Origin: Hydractinia symbiolongicarpus
Lineage: Eukaryota > Cnidaria > Hydrozoa > Anthoathecata > Hydractiniidae
Assembly (NCBI RefSeq): GCF_029227915.1
Contig: NC_079885.1
Location: forward strand, 11,087,001 to 11,151,000
DNA length: 64,000 nucleotides
Direction of reading: 5' to 3'
The notes under the pieces are model-generated. The model had not been told where the DNA came from. It saw only the letters and a list, made by a program, of their open reading frames with translations, and did no database searches. The position numbers and the translations under genes were made by a program. Below are positions 46,310 through 58,917 of this stretch, piece by piece. Numbering within the stretch: the stretch's first letter is position 1; each line of letters begins with the position of its first letter.

Positions 46310-46760
46310 AAATTGATGATGCAATGCTTAACTTGTTTATTGAGTTCTGGTTTCAGGCAAGAAACATGCATACCCTTTTTGAGTTTTCTTTGCCAATCAG
46401 TGTCTGCATAATCTAAAATGGAAAAACAATTTTTATTACATAGTAATTTACAATTAAGATTTGACTGCATATGCTTAAATATTTGTGAGTTTTTATCAGT
46501 TTTTAAATGTTATTTTACTCTACTAGAAATGTGCCTGGTGGTTTCAAGCACATAGCTAGCATTACAACTAGCACAAACAAATTTATACACAAATCCAGAT
46601 TTCTAAGATTCAGAAACTCTGTCCTTGCATGAAAAATAATCTTTAATTTTACACGACTTAAAAACGAGGCACACATTGATTTCTTTACACATCTTATTAA
46701 CAAGTTGATTGATTTTTTTTAGCAGTGTCACACGTTAGTAGATTCTATGTTTTAGGTTCC
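46310..46760 (-). pseudogene. Penelope-type GIY-YIG endonuclease remnant
   Basis: On the minus strand from about 46700: VFKSCKIKDYFSCKDRV, a stop, then KSGFVYKFVCASCNASYV and (in the next frame positions) ETTRH.SSRVK, the conserved endonuclease region of retroelements with C-terminal GIY-YIG domains, followed by LNKQ near 46340. A stop codon and a changed YVGET motif show decay. It sits just upstream of the first exon of the glucosyltransferase-like gene, on the other strand. Confidence 0.6.
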
Positions 46761-46790
46761 CTCTGTTTTTAGGTATAATATAAATGAAGT

Positions 46791-49700
46791 ATGTATATTA
46801 AAACTTGTGTTATCATTTTTACAACATTGGCATGGACAACCTGCAAGAAGTTAGATGTTAAAAACACTTTTGTATATGGACCTGCTCTGAATGCTGATAT
46901 AGTTTTACCAACAAGATATTTTTTTGTTCATGCTGTGGACTCGAAAGGAAAGAAGTAAGGTTATGGGTATATATTTGTTTTTCTTTACTAAAGTATACAG
47001 ACCGAGATAATTTTTATTGACTTCAAGATAGTTTCTTATGAAGTTCTGTTTTACAATTATTTTTTTATTGTGTTACCTTTGTCATTTTTTTTGTTTGAAA
47101 CCGATTCCTTTAATTTTATAATTTTTTTTGCTTTGATTTTCAATTGTTGGTTTCTCTAAGCTAATAACGTTGTCCGTATGTTTTTTCACATGTTATTTGC
47201 ATGCAATGAGAATTTTTTGCATGTTATGTATGTGCGTAATTGTAATTTTTATGTAATACCATTAATTTAAAATCTCTGTACATGCCTTTTTGTGTACCAA
47301 AGGAATATTTTATGTTATGGACTTTTCCATAACATTCCTTAATTTAGTGCCAGCCATTCTGCACACCTCTCACGTTGTGGAAAAAAGTTAGCAAATTCAA
47401 ACAAGTTTGAATACTTTAATATCTGAAATATTATCTTTTTACATGCATAAGAGCTTTTAAGACTAGATAATGACGATCATAATGGCGTCAACTTAGCTTT
47501 AGCAATAAACATTAAACTAATTACATAGTGCTGCATGGCAAACTCATAACTTTACACCATCATAAGGTCTATCACAAAATTCAGAGTTTAGGACAGGCGT
47601 AATTAAAACAGATCCCTATAATTAATTGCAATTATGTAACAAAAAACTTACTTTTTACAGTATCTATCTTTTTACAGTATATACAGTTGACTCTCTCTAA
47701 TCCCAATCCCCATTATCCGAATCTTTCTTTAATCCGAAAACCTCTATAATACGAAGTAATTTTCCAAGTCCTTTTGGCTAAATTCTCTCTATAATCCGAA
47801 TTTTTAAGTGTAAATATACCATTAACACTTTTGAATGTTTTTGTTTTTCGTAATTTAAATCTCTGTCGAATTCGAATGTTTCGATTTTTTTGTAAGACAA
47901 AGAGAAATGTGATTGAATGCAATATAAGCATATTAGAAGATTACAGCATGTTTTCAAACTTTGGAGATCATGTAATGACTGCTTTAAAAAATGTAAATAG
48001 GACGCTTGATTTAGACAATCTTAGTAACAAGAAGCAAACAAGGATTGAACACTTTTTCAAAAATAAATATTGTATCAAATTGTTAAAAAAACTTACTTAT
48101 TCGTTTTTATTTTTCACCTTACTTCTCTTTTAATTTTTTTTTAGAAAAGTTCGATTTCTCTCTCTCTCTTATCCGAAATTTCACCCTAAAAACCTGGAAA
48201 TTCGAATTAGAGAGACTTTCTACTATCCGAAACTCTCTGTAATCCAAATAAAAAGTTCTCCCCTTGAGATTCGGATTAGAGAGAGTCAACCGTGTACGGT
48301 GATACCAGAGGGAATGGAAATTAAATTATTTTTTTGAAATTTGTGTTTATTTATTTATTTATTTATAGTTATACCAGCTCACCTGGAAAGGATACATTTA
48401 CATTTGAGATATCTTCATCCAGTTCCAGTAGAGTTCGTGCATGGAAAGAAGTGTTGGACAGAAGTGATGGTTCGTTTCTTGTTCGGTTTCGATTATACGA
48501 CAGTCACGAAGATTTATATATTGAAGTTAAACATAATGGCCAGCCAGTGGCGAAGTCACCATATCGTATCAAAGGTATATTACGTGGTTGATTTTGATTT
48601 TAAGCAAAACAGAATTATTTTAAAAGGGAAACATGAGAAAACTGATGCTTACTGTGAATAATTGTTTATGTTAAACATTAAAAAAAGAAAAGCATTTTTT
48701 GTTATTTTTACATTTCTTTTGTTAAGACAGATTTGCATTGGACGTTATGTTGAAAATTTAGAAATTATTGAAAGAATACACACTTCCTAATTAAATTTCT
48801 TCCCTGTGTATCAGCTTTGGTTTATTTATGAATTTATATCTATATTACTTTCTGAAGTCAAATTGAGCTAAAACATGCATGCTACTTCTTTACTGTCAGA
48901 AATTTCCACAAATTTCATCAATTGTCATCTCATTGCTAAAATTGAATTTCCACAAAATAAATTTTGTTGGCTGATTCGTAAATTAATTAATCACAAATTT
49001 TGCGTATTCGCGCTAAAATGTTACGCCATTGTAATTTTTACTAATAGGAAGATTTTTACTAATAAGAATAAAGTATATAAAGAGAATTCAAAAAATGAAT
49101 TGAGACTAAAATAAAATACACATATCAACATTTTTATCAACTGTTTATTTACCAAAGGGATGAACTATCATGAACAATGCAACTGTCCGCATCCTAATGA
49201 CGACATTTGGTTAAAGACAATGTCTTGTCCACAATCACACCAACAAATTGAAGAAGATTTAAAACCATTTGAGAAGGTTGACTTAGATGTTATCTTTAAA
49301 AAAGGAGTCAAACAATTTGGAAGAAATCATGCTGTTTGTTATTACAGTGTTGTCAATAATGAGGTATGAATTGATATATACTTTGCATTGAACAAGAAAA
49401 ATGTGACAATGCTCTACATACAGGGTGGCCACCATTCCTAGAAACTCTAAGGAATGTAATATTTTGAAAAAACTCCTGGGCAGTTGTAAAATTAGGAAAA
49501 TGCTCCTGTAAAAGAGTTCCTGATTCTCTTTGTTAGGTGTTTAATTTTCTTAAACTTGGAAACTGTTTACATATATACATGTTTTTCTCATTAAAATTTC
49601 TGGCCGAACTGTATACCGAAGCAAAACAGATACAGGTTTTCCCATTTTTTGCACTTTTCTGTATATGGTAAAAATCTATAGTAGCTTGACCTCGCAACAG

Positions 49701-52700
49701 GCACAAAGTAAATAGACTGCTTATCAATTTTCTTGTCACTCCAAACTTTTCCATAGATAATCTCAAAAATAAACTAGCATTTGAAATTACCTGTCCAGAT
49801 TTGTATTCACCCCATTGATTTTTTGTTTTTTAATGTATTATTAACCTATTTTGTTTAGATATACCGAAAATGCTATGGTGAGCATGTGGGATTTGCAATG
49901 TTTATGGATGCTTGGCTCCTATCTCTAGCAAGAAAGGTGATATATAACTCAGTAAACATTAGATGAAGTTCTACAACGGCGCCTACATGAAAGTTTCAAT
50001 TCGCCTTGAGTGAAATTAACCTTGATAACTCGTTTTTACACAAGGTTTTATTCTGCCCAGAATGAAATAAATTTTTAGGCTGCAGTTATCGACCATATCA
50101 TAACTGCACATGCGCAGTGGCACTCACTTAACGTCTTTTTGATTTCAGTCTTTATGTGTGTTTTTTTGAGCACGCAGTTCAACTTTAATTTTGTCATAAA
50201 ATCTGACATGAAATTGGGCTAAAACACTTTCATTTTGGGGATGTACATATGAACGTCGTCTATGTATAGCCTTGAGAACAAATCAATTCTATTGTTTAAT
50301 GCATTTTTAGGTTCGACTTCCAGACATGGAGTTTTTCTCAAATCTGGGTGATTGGCCTTTAAGTAAGCATGGCAAAGAACCGATTCCCGTTTTTTCTTGG
50401 TGTGGATCGGATGACACTTACGATGTTGTCATGCCAACTTACGACTTAACAGAATCTACTTTGGAGTCTTTGGGCAGGTACATACCATTACAGAGTGGGG
50501 AAACGCCTGTACTATGGAAAATACAGTTTTTTTTTTTTACTTTATAAGATTAGAAAGTGTGACCATGGTGTTCAAGATCTATACGTGACTTTTCACAATT
50601 TTACACGCTGATTTGAAAAAAACCAACCCTTCACTTAAGCATTCATAATACATTTACTAAAACTTTGTTCTGCGTTTTTCTTTTGAAAGTTTAGATTTTC
50701 CTGGTTTTGTATAACTCAGGATAAATACAGATTTGTTTTTTAGAGTTTCTCTTGACATGCAGTCTGTGCAAGGAAATACAGGACCGAAATGGAAACAAAA
50801 GATTGAGAAAGGATTCTTTCGCGGGCGTGATAGTCGTCAAGAGAGACTTGATTTAGCCGTGCTCGGACGTTCTAAAACGGATTTGCTGGATATCGGGTTA
50901 ACTAATTTTTTCTTTTTTCCATACGATGAGAAGAAATATGGACCAAAGCTTAAGCATGTTTCCTTCTTCGATTTTTTTAAGGTAAAGTTCCTGGTTGGTA
51001 TTTTTTTGTCTTATTACGAAGCTCTTTTTATATTTTTGGAAAATTAAGAGACGAGAATATTCAAAAAAAAAATATTGCAGTCTGACTATATTCTTCATCA
51101 GGAAGCTAATCATGAGGGAAAAAAGATACCGAAAAACATTAGACTTCATATATTTTTTTTGTTATGGTACTGAAATTTTCTATAGTTTAATTGGTCAAAA
51201 TCTTATGTTCAAATTCCCTACCAATCACTTGGAATTAGAAAAGAATAAAAAAATTATTAACCTTAATTTCATTTTTATTAATTTTTCTGTAATTAATAGT
51301 CTGAAAATTTAATACTACGTGAAATAAAAAAATCCCTCGATTTCGGCGCGCGAAAATTAAACTGCGGCAATAATGAAGTCATTTCTTTAAGTACCAATCA
51401 AATTATTTACTGACTTTTCGATCCAACAGAAAACTCTATCAATACAAACAGTTAATTATGTCGCGTTTGTTATATACAACGTTTTCTTATTTGCAGTATA
51501 AATATCAGATCAATGTAGATGGTACCGTAGCTGCGTATAGATTTCCATATTTACTTGCTGGTGACTCAGTTGTGTTTAAGCAAGATTCACCGTACTATGA
51601 GCATTTTTACCATGATTTACAACCCATGAAACATTATATTCCTTTCAAAAGAGATCTCAGTGACTTGTTGGATCAACTAAAGTGGGCGAAAGCGAATGAT
51701 GCCAAGGTAAGCTTTGTTTTGTGGAGATCGTTCCTTTAACATGTCTGTCTAGTCACTACTCTTGGAAACTCTCAGATACTCTTGAAAATGAAATATCCAC
51801 CTAGAAAATGCTCCCGGAATGTTGCAGAAAAAGAAAAAACTCCTTGAAAATTAGTTTTCTGAATGTATTTTTAATTACGGTCTATATTTTTAGTCACCAA
51901 GTTATGGAACCTGTTTGCATTTTCCTCATTAGAATTTCTGTTTTTTGTCGGGCCAATTTACTCCTATAGAATGTCAAAGTAATAGTCCTGAAAACCCCTG
52001 AATTTATCTTTTTAAGAATGAATGTGCAGTTTTTTTAAGGAATAAAATTACCTCTTTTTTGATTGAGAGAAGAGAGGCGAAAGACATGTTAATATTTTAT
52101 TTAAATTTATTTTAGTATATGGTGACATGACATCAGTAACCTCACAATTTTTATTTATTATTGTTTGTCTGTGCTATAATCCAATAAAAATCAAAAATTT
52201 TTAGGCCAAAAATATTGCTTCAAATGGGCAGAAATATGCACGTGACAATTTGCTGTGTGATAGATTATATTGTTATTCCTACGTTCTCTTTAAAGTAAGT
52301 TATTCTTTTTCTTTATTTTTGAATTTCCCCGCCCGAAAGCGTAGGAAATTCTTTAAAACCGTCGTTTTTTTCTTTCGGAGCATTTTTTGAGAAAAAATCG
52401 ACCCTGGGATTTCACGTTCCTCTGAGAGGAGGATAGTATTGGTATAACTGACTAACTAACTAACCTTGTCCCAAATGGTCAACTGCAACGTCACAGATTT
52501 AAACTTCGTACCCAAGCTCTCTAAGTACTGGGAATTCATTAAAATGACGTTTCAGGCCAAAATTGGTATTTGTTTTCGACAAAATTTGGTACAGTTAACA
52601 AAAAAAGCATGGTGAACATGGGTGACATCAAAATTTTGATTTCTTGTTACCGAAATGTTATTTTAGGCTAAAATTGGTTCAAAAATTAAAACTACTTTAT

Positions 52701-55700
52701 TTTCAACAAAATTTGGCACAGTAAACAAAGAAAGTATGCTGAACATAATGGTGAGATCAAAATTTTGATTTTTTGGCACGTTAATTGTCAATTTAGGCCA
52801 AAATTGATCCAAAAATTAAAACTACTTCATTTTCCACAAAAATTAGCAAAATTAACGAAAAAAGTATGCTGAACATAATGGCGACGTCAAAATTTTGATT
52901 TTTGTCACCTAAATGCCATTTTAGGCCAAAATTGGTCCAAAAATTAAAACCACTTCATTTTCGGCCAAATTTGGCACAGTTAACAAATAAAGTATGCTGA
53001 AAATGATGATGATACAAAAGTTTGATTTTTTGTCACCTAAATGTCATTACAGGCCAAAATTTGTCCAAAAATTAAAACTACTTTATTTTCGACAAAAATT
53101 AGCACAGTTAATAAAAAAGTATGCTGAAAATGATGCTCACATCAAATTTCGATTTTTTGTCAACTAAATGCCGTTTAAGACCATAAACATTTCAATCGCA
53201 AGACTTTCAACCATGAATGATAGGCTGTATTTTTGTTAGCAATTTCTTTTAAAATGTGAGTTTTTTATGACACGTTTCGTTTTGTTTGCGTTTGTTGTAA
53301 GATATAATGTCACTTGTGTGCTTTATATTCAGCTTCATGCACCAAACCTCTTCGAATGTTTGACACGATAACACAACGAATTAGCAGGTTATCATCAAAT
53401 ATTTTACTAGCGAGCGGAAATTCTTAGAGCCCATAGGGCTTCTTGTTATTTATTAACTGTGTCCAAAGTAATTTTCACGCAATAATCTCCGTGAATTTTT
53501 CTCAACTCTTTGTTCTCCTTTTCGCGAGAAGAAATTTGCGCGGATCAAGTGTTTACAATTTTTTTGCGAAGATTAAATTCTGCGAATGAGAAGAAACAAT
53601 AAGGAATAATGACTGGTAGGTGAAAGTGAAAACGTAAATAGCGGGACTGTAATTGATGACGATTAAGGAGAATTCTCTTACATGTATGAGAATTTTCTAT
53701 GATATCTTTCCATCCCTGATTTATTTAACTAGTTTATTCATACACCATTTTATTTTTACAGAGCATATAACTTCAAATTTTTTTTTTTGAGAATTAATTT
53801 TCGCGAATGGCAGACTTTTGTACATTTCGTATATCGCGAATTTCTTTCCCGCGCCGTAATCAAACGTCTTAAAGGTTAAAAAAATATTATAATGGTTGTT
53901 TGTGGAACCAAATAGCAGCTACAAGTTATGCTACGAAGACACTAAACAACGAATGCGATCAAATTCGTCCCCAGAGCCTTTTGTCTCTTTTTTTAGGCAA
54001 AAGCCGCTGGGGACGAGTTTGCGAATGGGATGTATTTTTATCGACCGTGTTATAGCAAAATAAAAAAAATTTAAATTCCCCTCATCAAATACGTTTCAGT
54101 CAAAGACATTGGTTACGCATTTTCTGGTGGGAAGCTTTCGTCAGCAAATATAAGTCCGCATTTTGCATAAAAATCCAATCGCAAAAAAAATTATTGCAAA
54201 CCTCTTAATCACAAATTTATTTAAGTTTTTTTTCCTTTAACAAGGAAAAAAAAATTTAGCTATAAACCTAGAGGTGGAAAATTACTATTACGAAAGTACT
54301 TTTTTAATGCCCTGTGAAGATTGTTTAAGAAGACTAATACCGCTATCTGCTTTCTCTTTTCCTTACTCTAGTTTTTACACATCAGAATGTTTTTTGTCAA
54401 AGTGTATCTAATTCTGAAATCGAATTAGGTGTCTCTTTCTGAAGTTTGAATTACCCTAGGGTTATTTTTAAGTATTCTACTATTATTCGTAGGAGTATTC
54501 TCGACGGTTGATACAAAAGCCACGTGTTAGAGACGGCATGGAACACATTCCACAACCAGCTGGAGCCGACGCTGCATGTAAGTGTCGTCGTGACGTTAAA
54601 CCTAAATCTAAGAAGAAATCGAAAACCAAAACACCTGACGATAATGCAAAACAACAACAAAAACAACAGCAACAGAAAAGCAAGGTAGTCAATTTTTGTT
54701 CGCCTCTTAAGTTCTTAACCTCTATATTATAATACCCGTATACGTCTGTCCGTCCGTCCGTCCGTCCGTCTGTCTGTCACGCAAAATGGTAGCTTAGCTG
54801 CGAGACGCACGCAATGCGGTATAAAAAGGACGGGCGAACCCGTGGATTTTTCCACGGGCTAACGACTAGTGTTTTAGAAAATAGATGAATTGGGCTACCC
54901 AATGGTGTACGAACATTGACTCTCTTTTTATAGATTCAAATTTGAAGATTTTCGTTGATATATTAACCTTTTTTCAATTTACAGTGTTTTCATAAGAAAG
55001 GGAGGGAGATTTAAGATTTTGATATTTTCGGAAAGAAATTAAAATACTTGATAAGATTTTAAAGGTAATTCCATTAGAGGAAAACAAAGTATTGTTGTAG
55101 CTATTTCTGTGTTTTGAAATTAAAAACATCTTCTAAAATTAAAACCGAGGACCATTGAGGAAAAAGTTGTTAAAATCTACTTTTAGAGGAGATTCCTTAA
55201 GTTTTGAGTAGACCTGAGAAGTTGTGGCAACCCTTGATACCAAACATAGGTCTTTTCCAAATTTTTTCCAAATAGTCTTTTTGATACTAGACTAGGCTCT
55301 GAAGAGAATGATTACTGATTAGTCCATTTAAGTTGTTTTTCTCATTTTTTTCATATTTGTTAAATTTTTTTTAAAAAAAATCACAAGCATATTGCAAAAA
55401 TCAGGTTTTTGATTACTCTTTTTGCTCTGCAATGGAGGGTGCAGCAGAATATCTACCGAAATTTATTTAAAATTATAATGTTATCTTAATAAGGTACATT
55501 TATACTCAAATACACTATCTAAGGTAGCCCACTTATTCAGAAAAATCGGATACTGAAACAAGTATTTCAACAAGAAATTGTGTCAAAAAAAAGATTAAAA
55601 GCCTTGTAGGGTTCGCCCTACGGAGTTGGACCATTTACCATACCTTTTCTGAAGCTTCAATACCTAAGCCATAACATAGTGCTAACATAAATGTTTCCCT

Positions 55701-55786
55701 TTCAGTTAGCAAGTAAGCAGTTGAAAATACCTATAATTCCAGCCCTTTGTTTCTTTCTTTTTTTTTAGCCACACGAAGAACTATGA
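46791..55786 (+). CDS. Protein O-glucosyltransferase 2/3-like (KDELC family), ten exons
   Basis: Exons 46791-46954, 48369-48574, 49158-49363, 49859-49936, 50311-50477, 50744-50981, 51497-51706, 52205-52294, 54493-54684, 55769-55786; all introns are GT-AG, phases agree, total 522 residues. Signal peptide 1-18; filamin-type Ig-like domain about 25-123 ([56 protein letters not shown]); then a CAP10/GT90 catalytic domain ([94 protein letters not shown]). The family transfers glucose to EGF-like repeats of Notch and fibrillin-type proteins in the ER. Family members usually have WRG where this has FRG (299-301). The C terminus is a Lys/Gln-rich tail ending HEEL, a K/HDEL-like ER-retrieval signal encoded by a six-codon last exon. 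Confidence 0.92.
47684..48294 (+). mobile_element. pogo/Tigger-like short element in intron 1
   Basis: Ends CAGTTGACTCTCTCTAATCC and, inward from the right, CACGGTTGACTCTCTCTAATCC; flanked by TA. Between them a frame at 47870-48133 ends with [14 protein letters not shown], which looks like the PCNA-binding-type C terminus of pogo/Tigger transposases, so this is an internally deleted copy of an autonomous element. Confidence 0.7.
52545..53175. repeat. Minisatellite of about 127-bp units in intron 8
   Basis: About five units, each with AGGCCAAAATTGGTCCAAAA, ATTAAAACTACTT(C/T)ATTTTC, ATTTGGCACAGTTAAC, AAAGTATGCTGAA and TCAAAATTTTGATTTTTTG. Confidence 0.85.
53963..54018. mobile_element. Short foldback MITE in intron 8
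   Basis: ATTCGTCCCCAGAGCCTTTTG and CAAAAGCCGCTGGGGACGAGT pair around a T-rich loop. Confidence 0.7.
54721..54869 (+). mobile_element. Short Helitron-type copy in intron 9
   Basis: TCTATATTATAATACCCG start, (GTCC/GTCT)n block, CACGCAAAATGGTAGCTTAG, GTATAAAAAGGACGGGCG, GTGGATTTTTCCACGGG hairpin, AACGACTAG end followed by T. It begins 36 bases after the exon 9 donor. Confidence 0.75.
54870..55768. other. Remainder of intron 9
   Basis: AT-rich intronic sequence ending in a strong polypyrimidine acceptor (TTTCTTTCTTTTTTTTTAG). Confidence 0.6.
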
Positions 55787-56365
55787 AACAACAGTTAACC
55801 GAAATCGTGAAAACACGTTCTATGTTTTTAGGAACATGTATTTATAATTTTATTTTTTCAAAACTAAACCATACAAGTAGAATATAAATGTTAAATTTCA
55901 CCAATCTAATGGATTCTGACAAATGCACTACGCAAAAATTAATACCACGAAAAAATTTTTTCTTAATTACAATGTTATGTATGGACTAAATATATATGGA
56001 CTTTTCAATTCCATCGAAGTCACTGTTTGGCCGCAACACTGAGCTTAAATCTAATACTTTTCCACTGATTTATAATTTGGATTGTCTAAAATTCGTAAAG
56101 AAAATTAAAAAAGACAGGTAGGACAAATTAGCAATCGAAATCAAAAAAAATACCATTTAAAAATGCCTGTATAGATGCTATCCACTTTGTCACACCGCCG
56201 GCTGCTATGTGTAGGTTCGTGTAGGTTTTACTTGGCAGCGAAAAAACATTCAAATTTTGGTGGCAAATTGAGTATTAAAAGCAAACGTAATTGATGGCAG
56301 CTGCATAGGCGAGGTTGTTTTGGGTAAAATAAACAGTTTTATAGGTGATTCGTTAACCCGAATGG
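55787..56365. other. Intergenic, 3' flank of the glucosyltransferase-like gene
   Basis: No gene seen. Confidence 0.4.
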
Positions 56366-56900
56366 AATTTTTGACGCAGGCAAGTGCATGTGAGGGTGGC
56401 TCCAATGCGCAGTGGTTGAGATGTGCGATGGAATTGCTGTTTAACAACCGCACCAACCCCCTAGTTTTTGCTGCTAGTCTTCGAAATCTTTTAACGATAA
56501 GTAGAGGAAAATTTTGAAACTGTCTTCCTTGCAAACCATCTACGGCTAATAAGTACGTTTAATTTGGAATTGCAAACAGCAAGGGTATCTTCTTGAACGA
56601 CTTTAGCTACAATAACGAAAGTGATAGCATGGAAGAAGATTTTGCTTTTGCTTGAAGGACAGTACTCCTTCCCACGCCAACAAAAATTTACGCGGCGAAT
56701 ATTACTATCTCAAACGGTACACCCGTTTTCGCAGAAGGGATAAAACGTATTACATTTCCCGGCAAATTCAACACGACGAGCGATCGGAAAGACGAGATGA
56801 CGGCAATGGAAAAGTATTTGAGTTCCACCATGAAATAGCCGAGCAAAAGCAGAAGGAGCTATAAGCTTGTGCGCCGGTGTTTTGCTGAATTGTTTTTCAA
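56366..56900 (+). pseudogene. Decayed P-loop/SF3-helicase-like mobile-element gene
   Basis: Pieces in two frames on the plus strand: FLTQASACEGGSNAQWLRCAM and FAASLRNLLT..RGKF at 56366-56516, then after stops LNDFS near 56600, GTPVFAEG near 56715, and VFEFHHEIAEQKQKEL at 56816-56862. This order resembles a multicopy gene in cnidarian and other invertebrate genomes with a superfamily-3-helicase-like NTPase. The stretch that should hold the Walker A loop is missing, so the gene is dead. Family name and origin are from memory and unverified. Confidence 0.4.
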
Positions 56901-58917
56901 AAGATTTGTAGCCGTAATACTACACGTTACCGTTATTTTTACTAAGAGAGCTTGGTAAGAGGAACACGTTACCTTTACATTTTTATAAAATTCATAACAT
57001 TATGTATCACAAAGTTAACGGTAACGTGTTGGACATATGCACCCGATAGGCTAAAAAGCATTGTAAATGCCACCTTTAGCAACTCAGCATAGACCTCAAC
57101 ATAAAACAGATGCCTTAAATATATATAAACAAAAGAATCCCGTTTGCCTTGCTATGAATGTTTTTTACGCGGAATTTGTTGGTAATGGGTTATACCGTGC
57201 CAGACACCAACCTGGTATTTTGAGAACCCCACGGTAAATAGCTATGCACAGATTTGTACGCATAGATTTTATTAAAATTAATACTTTATTCTGTTCGTTT
57301 TGACATACTTTCAATTAAATTATTTACGTAAGAAATATTCTTCTATTCTTCAAAAGATTCTCTACTTATGTGCTTCGACACAGCCTCAAGTTGCAAGTTT
57401 TTTGAACAAGATGAAAAAGATGCACAATTGGTTTTAGATTTGACTTGGCACCGGTATTGAAAATATTTTAGAATCAACTTTCTCAATTTGCCTTTTGGCA
57501 GCCTTGCTGTTTGGGCTGAGACAGCCATCCATTAGGACAGTGTATGTTCAACGCACACTTGCCTCGACATTATTTGAATGCTGGTGGGGGAGTCACTTTT
57601 ACTGTCACCAAACTATTCTCCTGTGTTTGTTTACATTAAAAACACAAGAAGATTTTTAAATTTTTTTGGCATTTATCACATCAAAACTTAGGCATGTAGC
57701 CGAAGAACCCTATCTAGCACCTTGTCTCATGAACAATCAAAAGATTGCACCTAAACAAATTGACCAAAATCTTGGACAAAACATATAGCCTTTTCATCCC
57801 CTCCTCCCCCCTTCCATCAAACTTTACTGTTTTGGCTCCAACATTGATTGTGAGAAAAAGGGGACAAAATTTAACACCTGTACATTAATTTATATCTAAG
57901 ATTGTTGTATTAGACAAATAGAATAATACTTTGGTCATGTGATAGAAAACAAGCGCACGTGATCACTTGCATTTTTTGTTTGACTCGACAAGCAACTATT
58001 TATTTTTCGATTGTTTACAAAAAATATATATGTACATGCTGATGATGTATGGTTGTTGCAAAAAATATATAAACCTTGTGGACAAAATTTGTCGGAGGTT
58101 GAATTCGGCGAAAAGATAGATTTTTTTTTTTACTTTTAAAGTAGTTATATTTTAACGCTAAATTTTGCCTGAATAGACGGTTCCAACAGAGTATTGTGGA
58201 AAGGTACAAAAATATTTTCGCAGGAACGAGATCTTTAACAGAAATTAAGACGAATGTAGAAAGAAAGAAAGAAAGCATGTCAAAGTTCTATAGAGATTTG
58301 TAGGAACCCTGAAATAAGGTATTTTTTTATCACAATATAATTTCTACAGTTCTATATAAATGAGTTTAAAAGTTTCTAAAATACTTTTCTGCTTAAAAAT
58401 AGTATTTTTTATAGACGCGATATTATTTACAAAATAAAACAGAGCACAGTAACATAAAGTAGAATCATACAAACCATTATAAAAATAAAAAGTTTGAACT
58501 TCGTAAATAGTAAAAAGAAAATGACAGTCCCTGTTGATGACATTATCAAATTTGCACAAAATTAAATTTCGCGTATCGCGTTTTAAAATTAGATACTTTA
58601 AGAGAATAAACTTTTGCAGCCCTTAAGGTTTTTAAAAAATCGCAAAAGTTTATTTCCACATAAATTAAGGTCAGTCGTAAACATTAAAAATGACCTCAGA
58701 GAATTTTTCTCCTCACACAAAATTCATAAAAACTATTCGGAATTAGAGGGAAAACGTTTGTAAAACCGCAAAAGTTTTCGTCCCCTCAAATGCAAATATT
58801 TTGCGGTTAAACTAAACCGCAAAGTTTCTTACGCAGATAAATTCTTCCCTTAAAGTATTCGCAGGATGGAATTCGCGTTTCATTAATTTCGAGATTTTAA
58901 TAAAAATTCCAAACTTA
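56901..58917. other. Intergenic, no gene recognised
   Basis: Only short chance frames; nothing I can name on either strand. Confidence 0.4.

Noticed and set aside
47684-48294. 100-codon frame at 47831-48133 as a host exon
   Set aside because: It lies between TA-flanked Tigger-type inverted repeats and is a transposase tail.
46791-55786. NXPE-family protein as identity of the filamin-plus-catalytic gene
   Set aside because: The exons after the filamin domain encode a CAP10/GT90 domain and an ER-retrieval tail, which fit POGLUT2/3 (KDELC), not NXPE.
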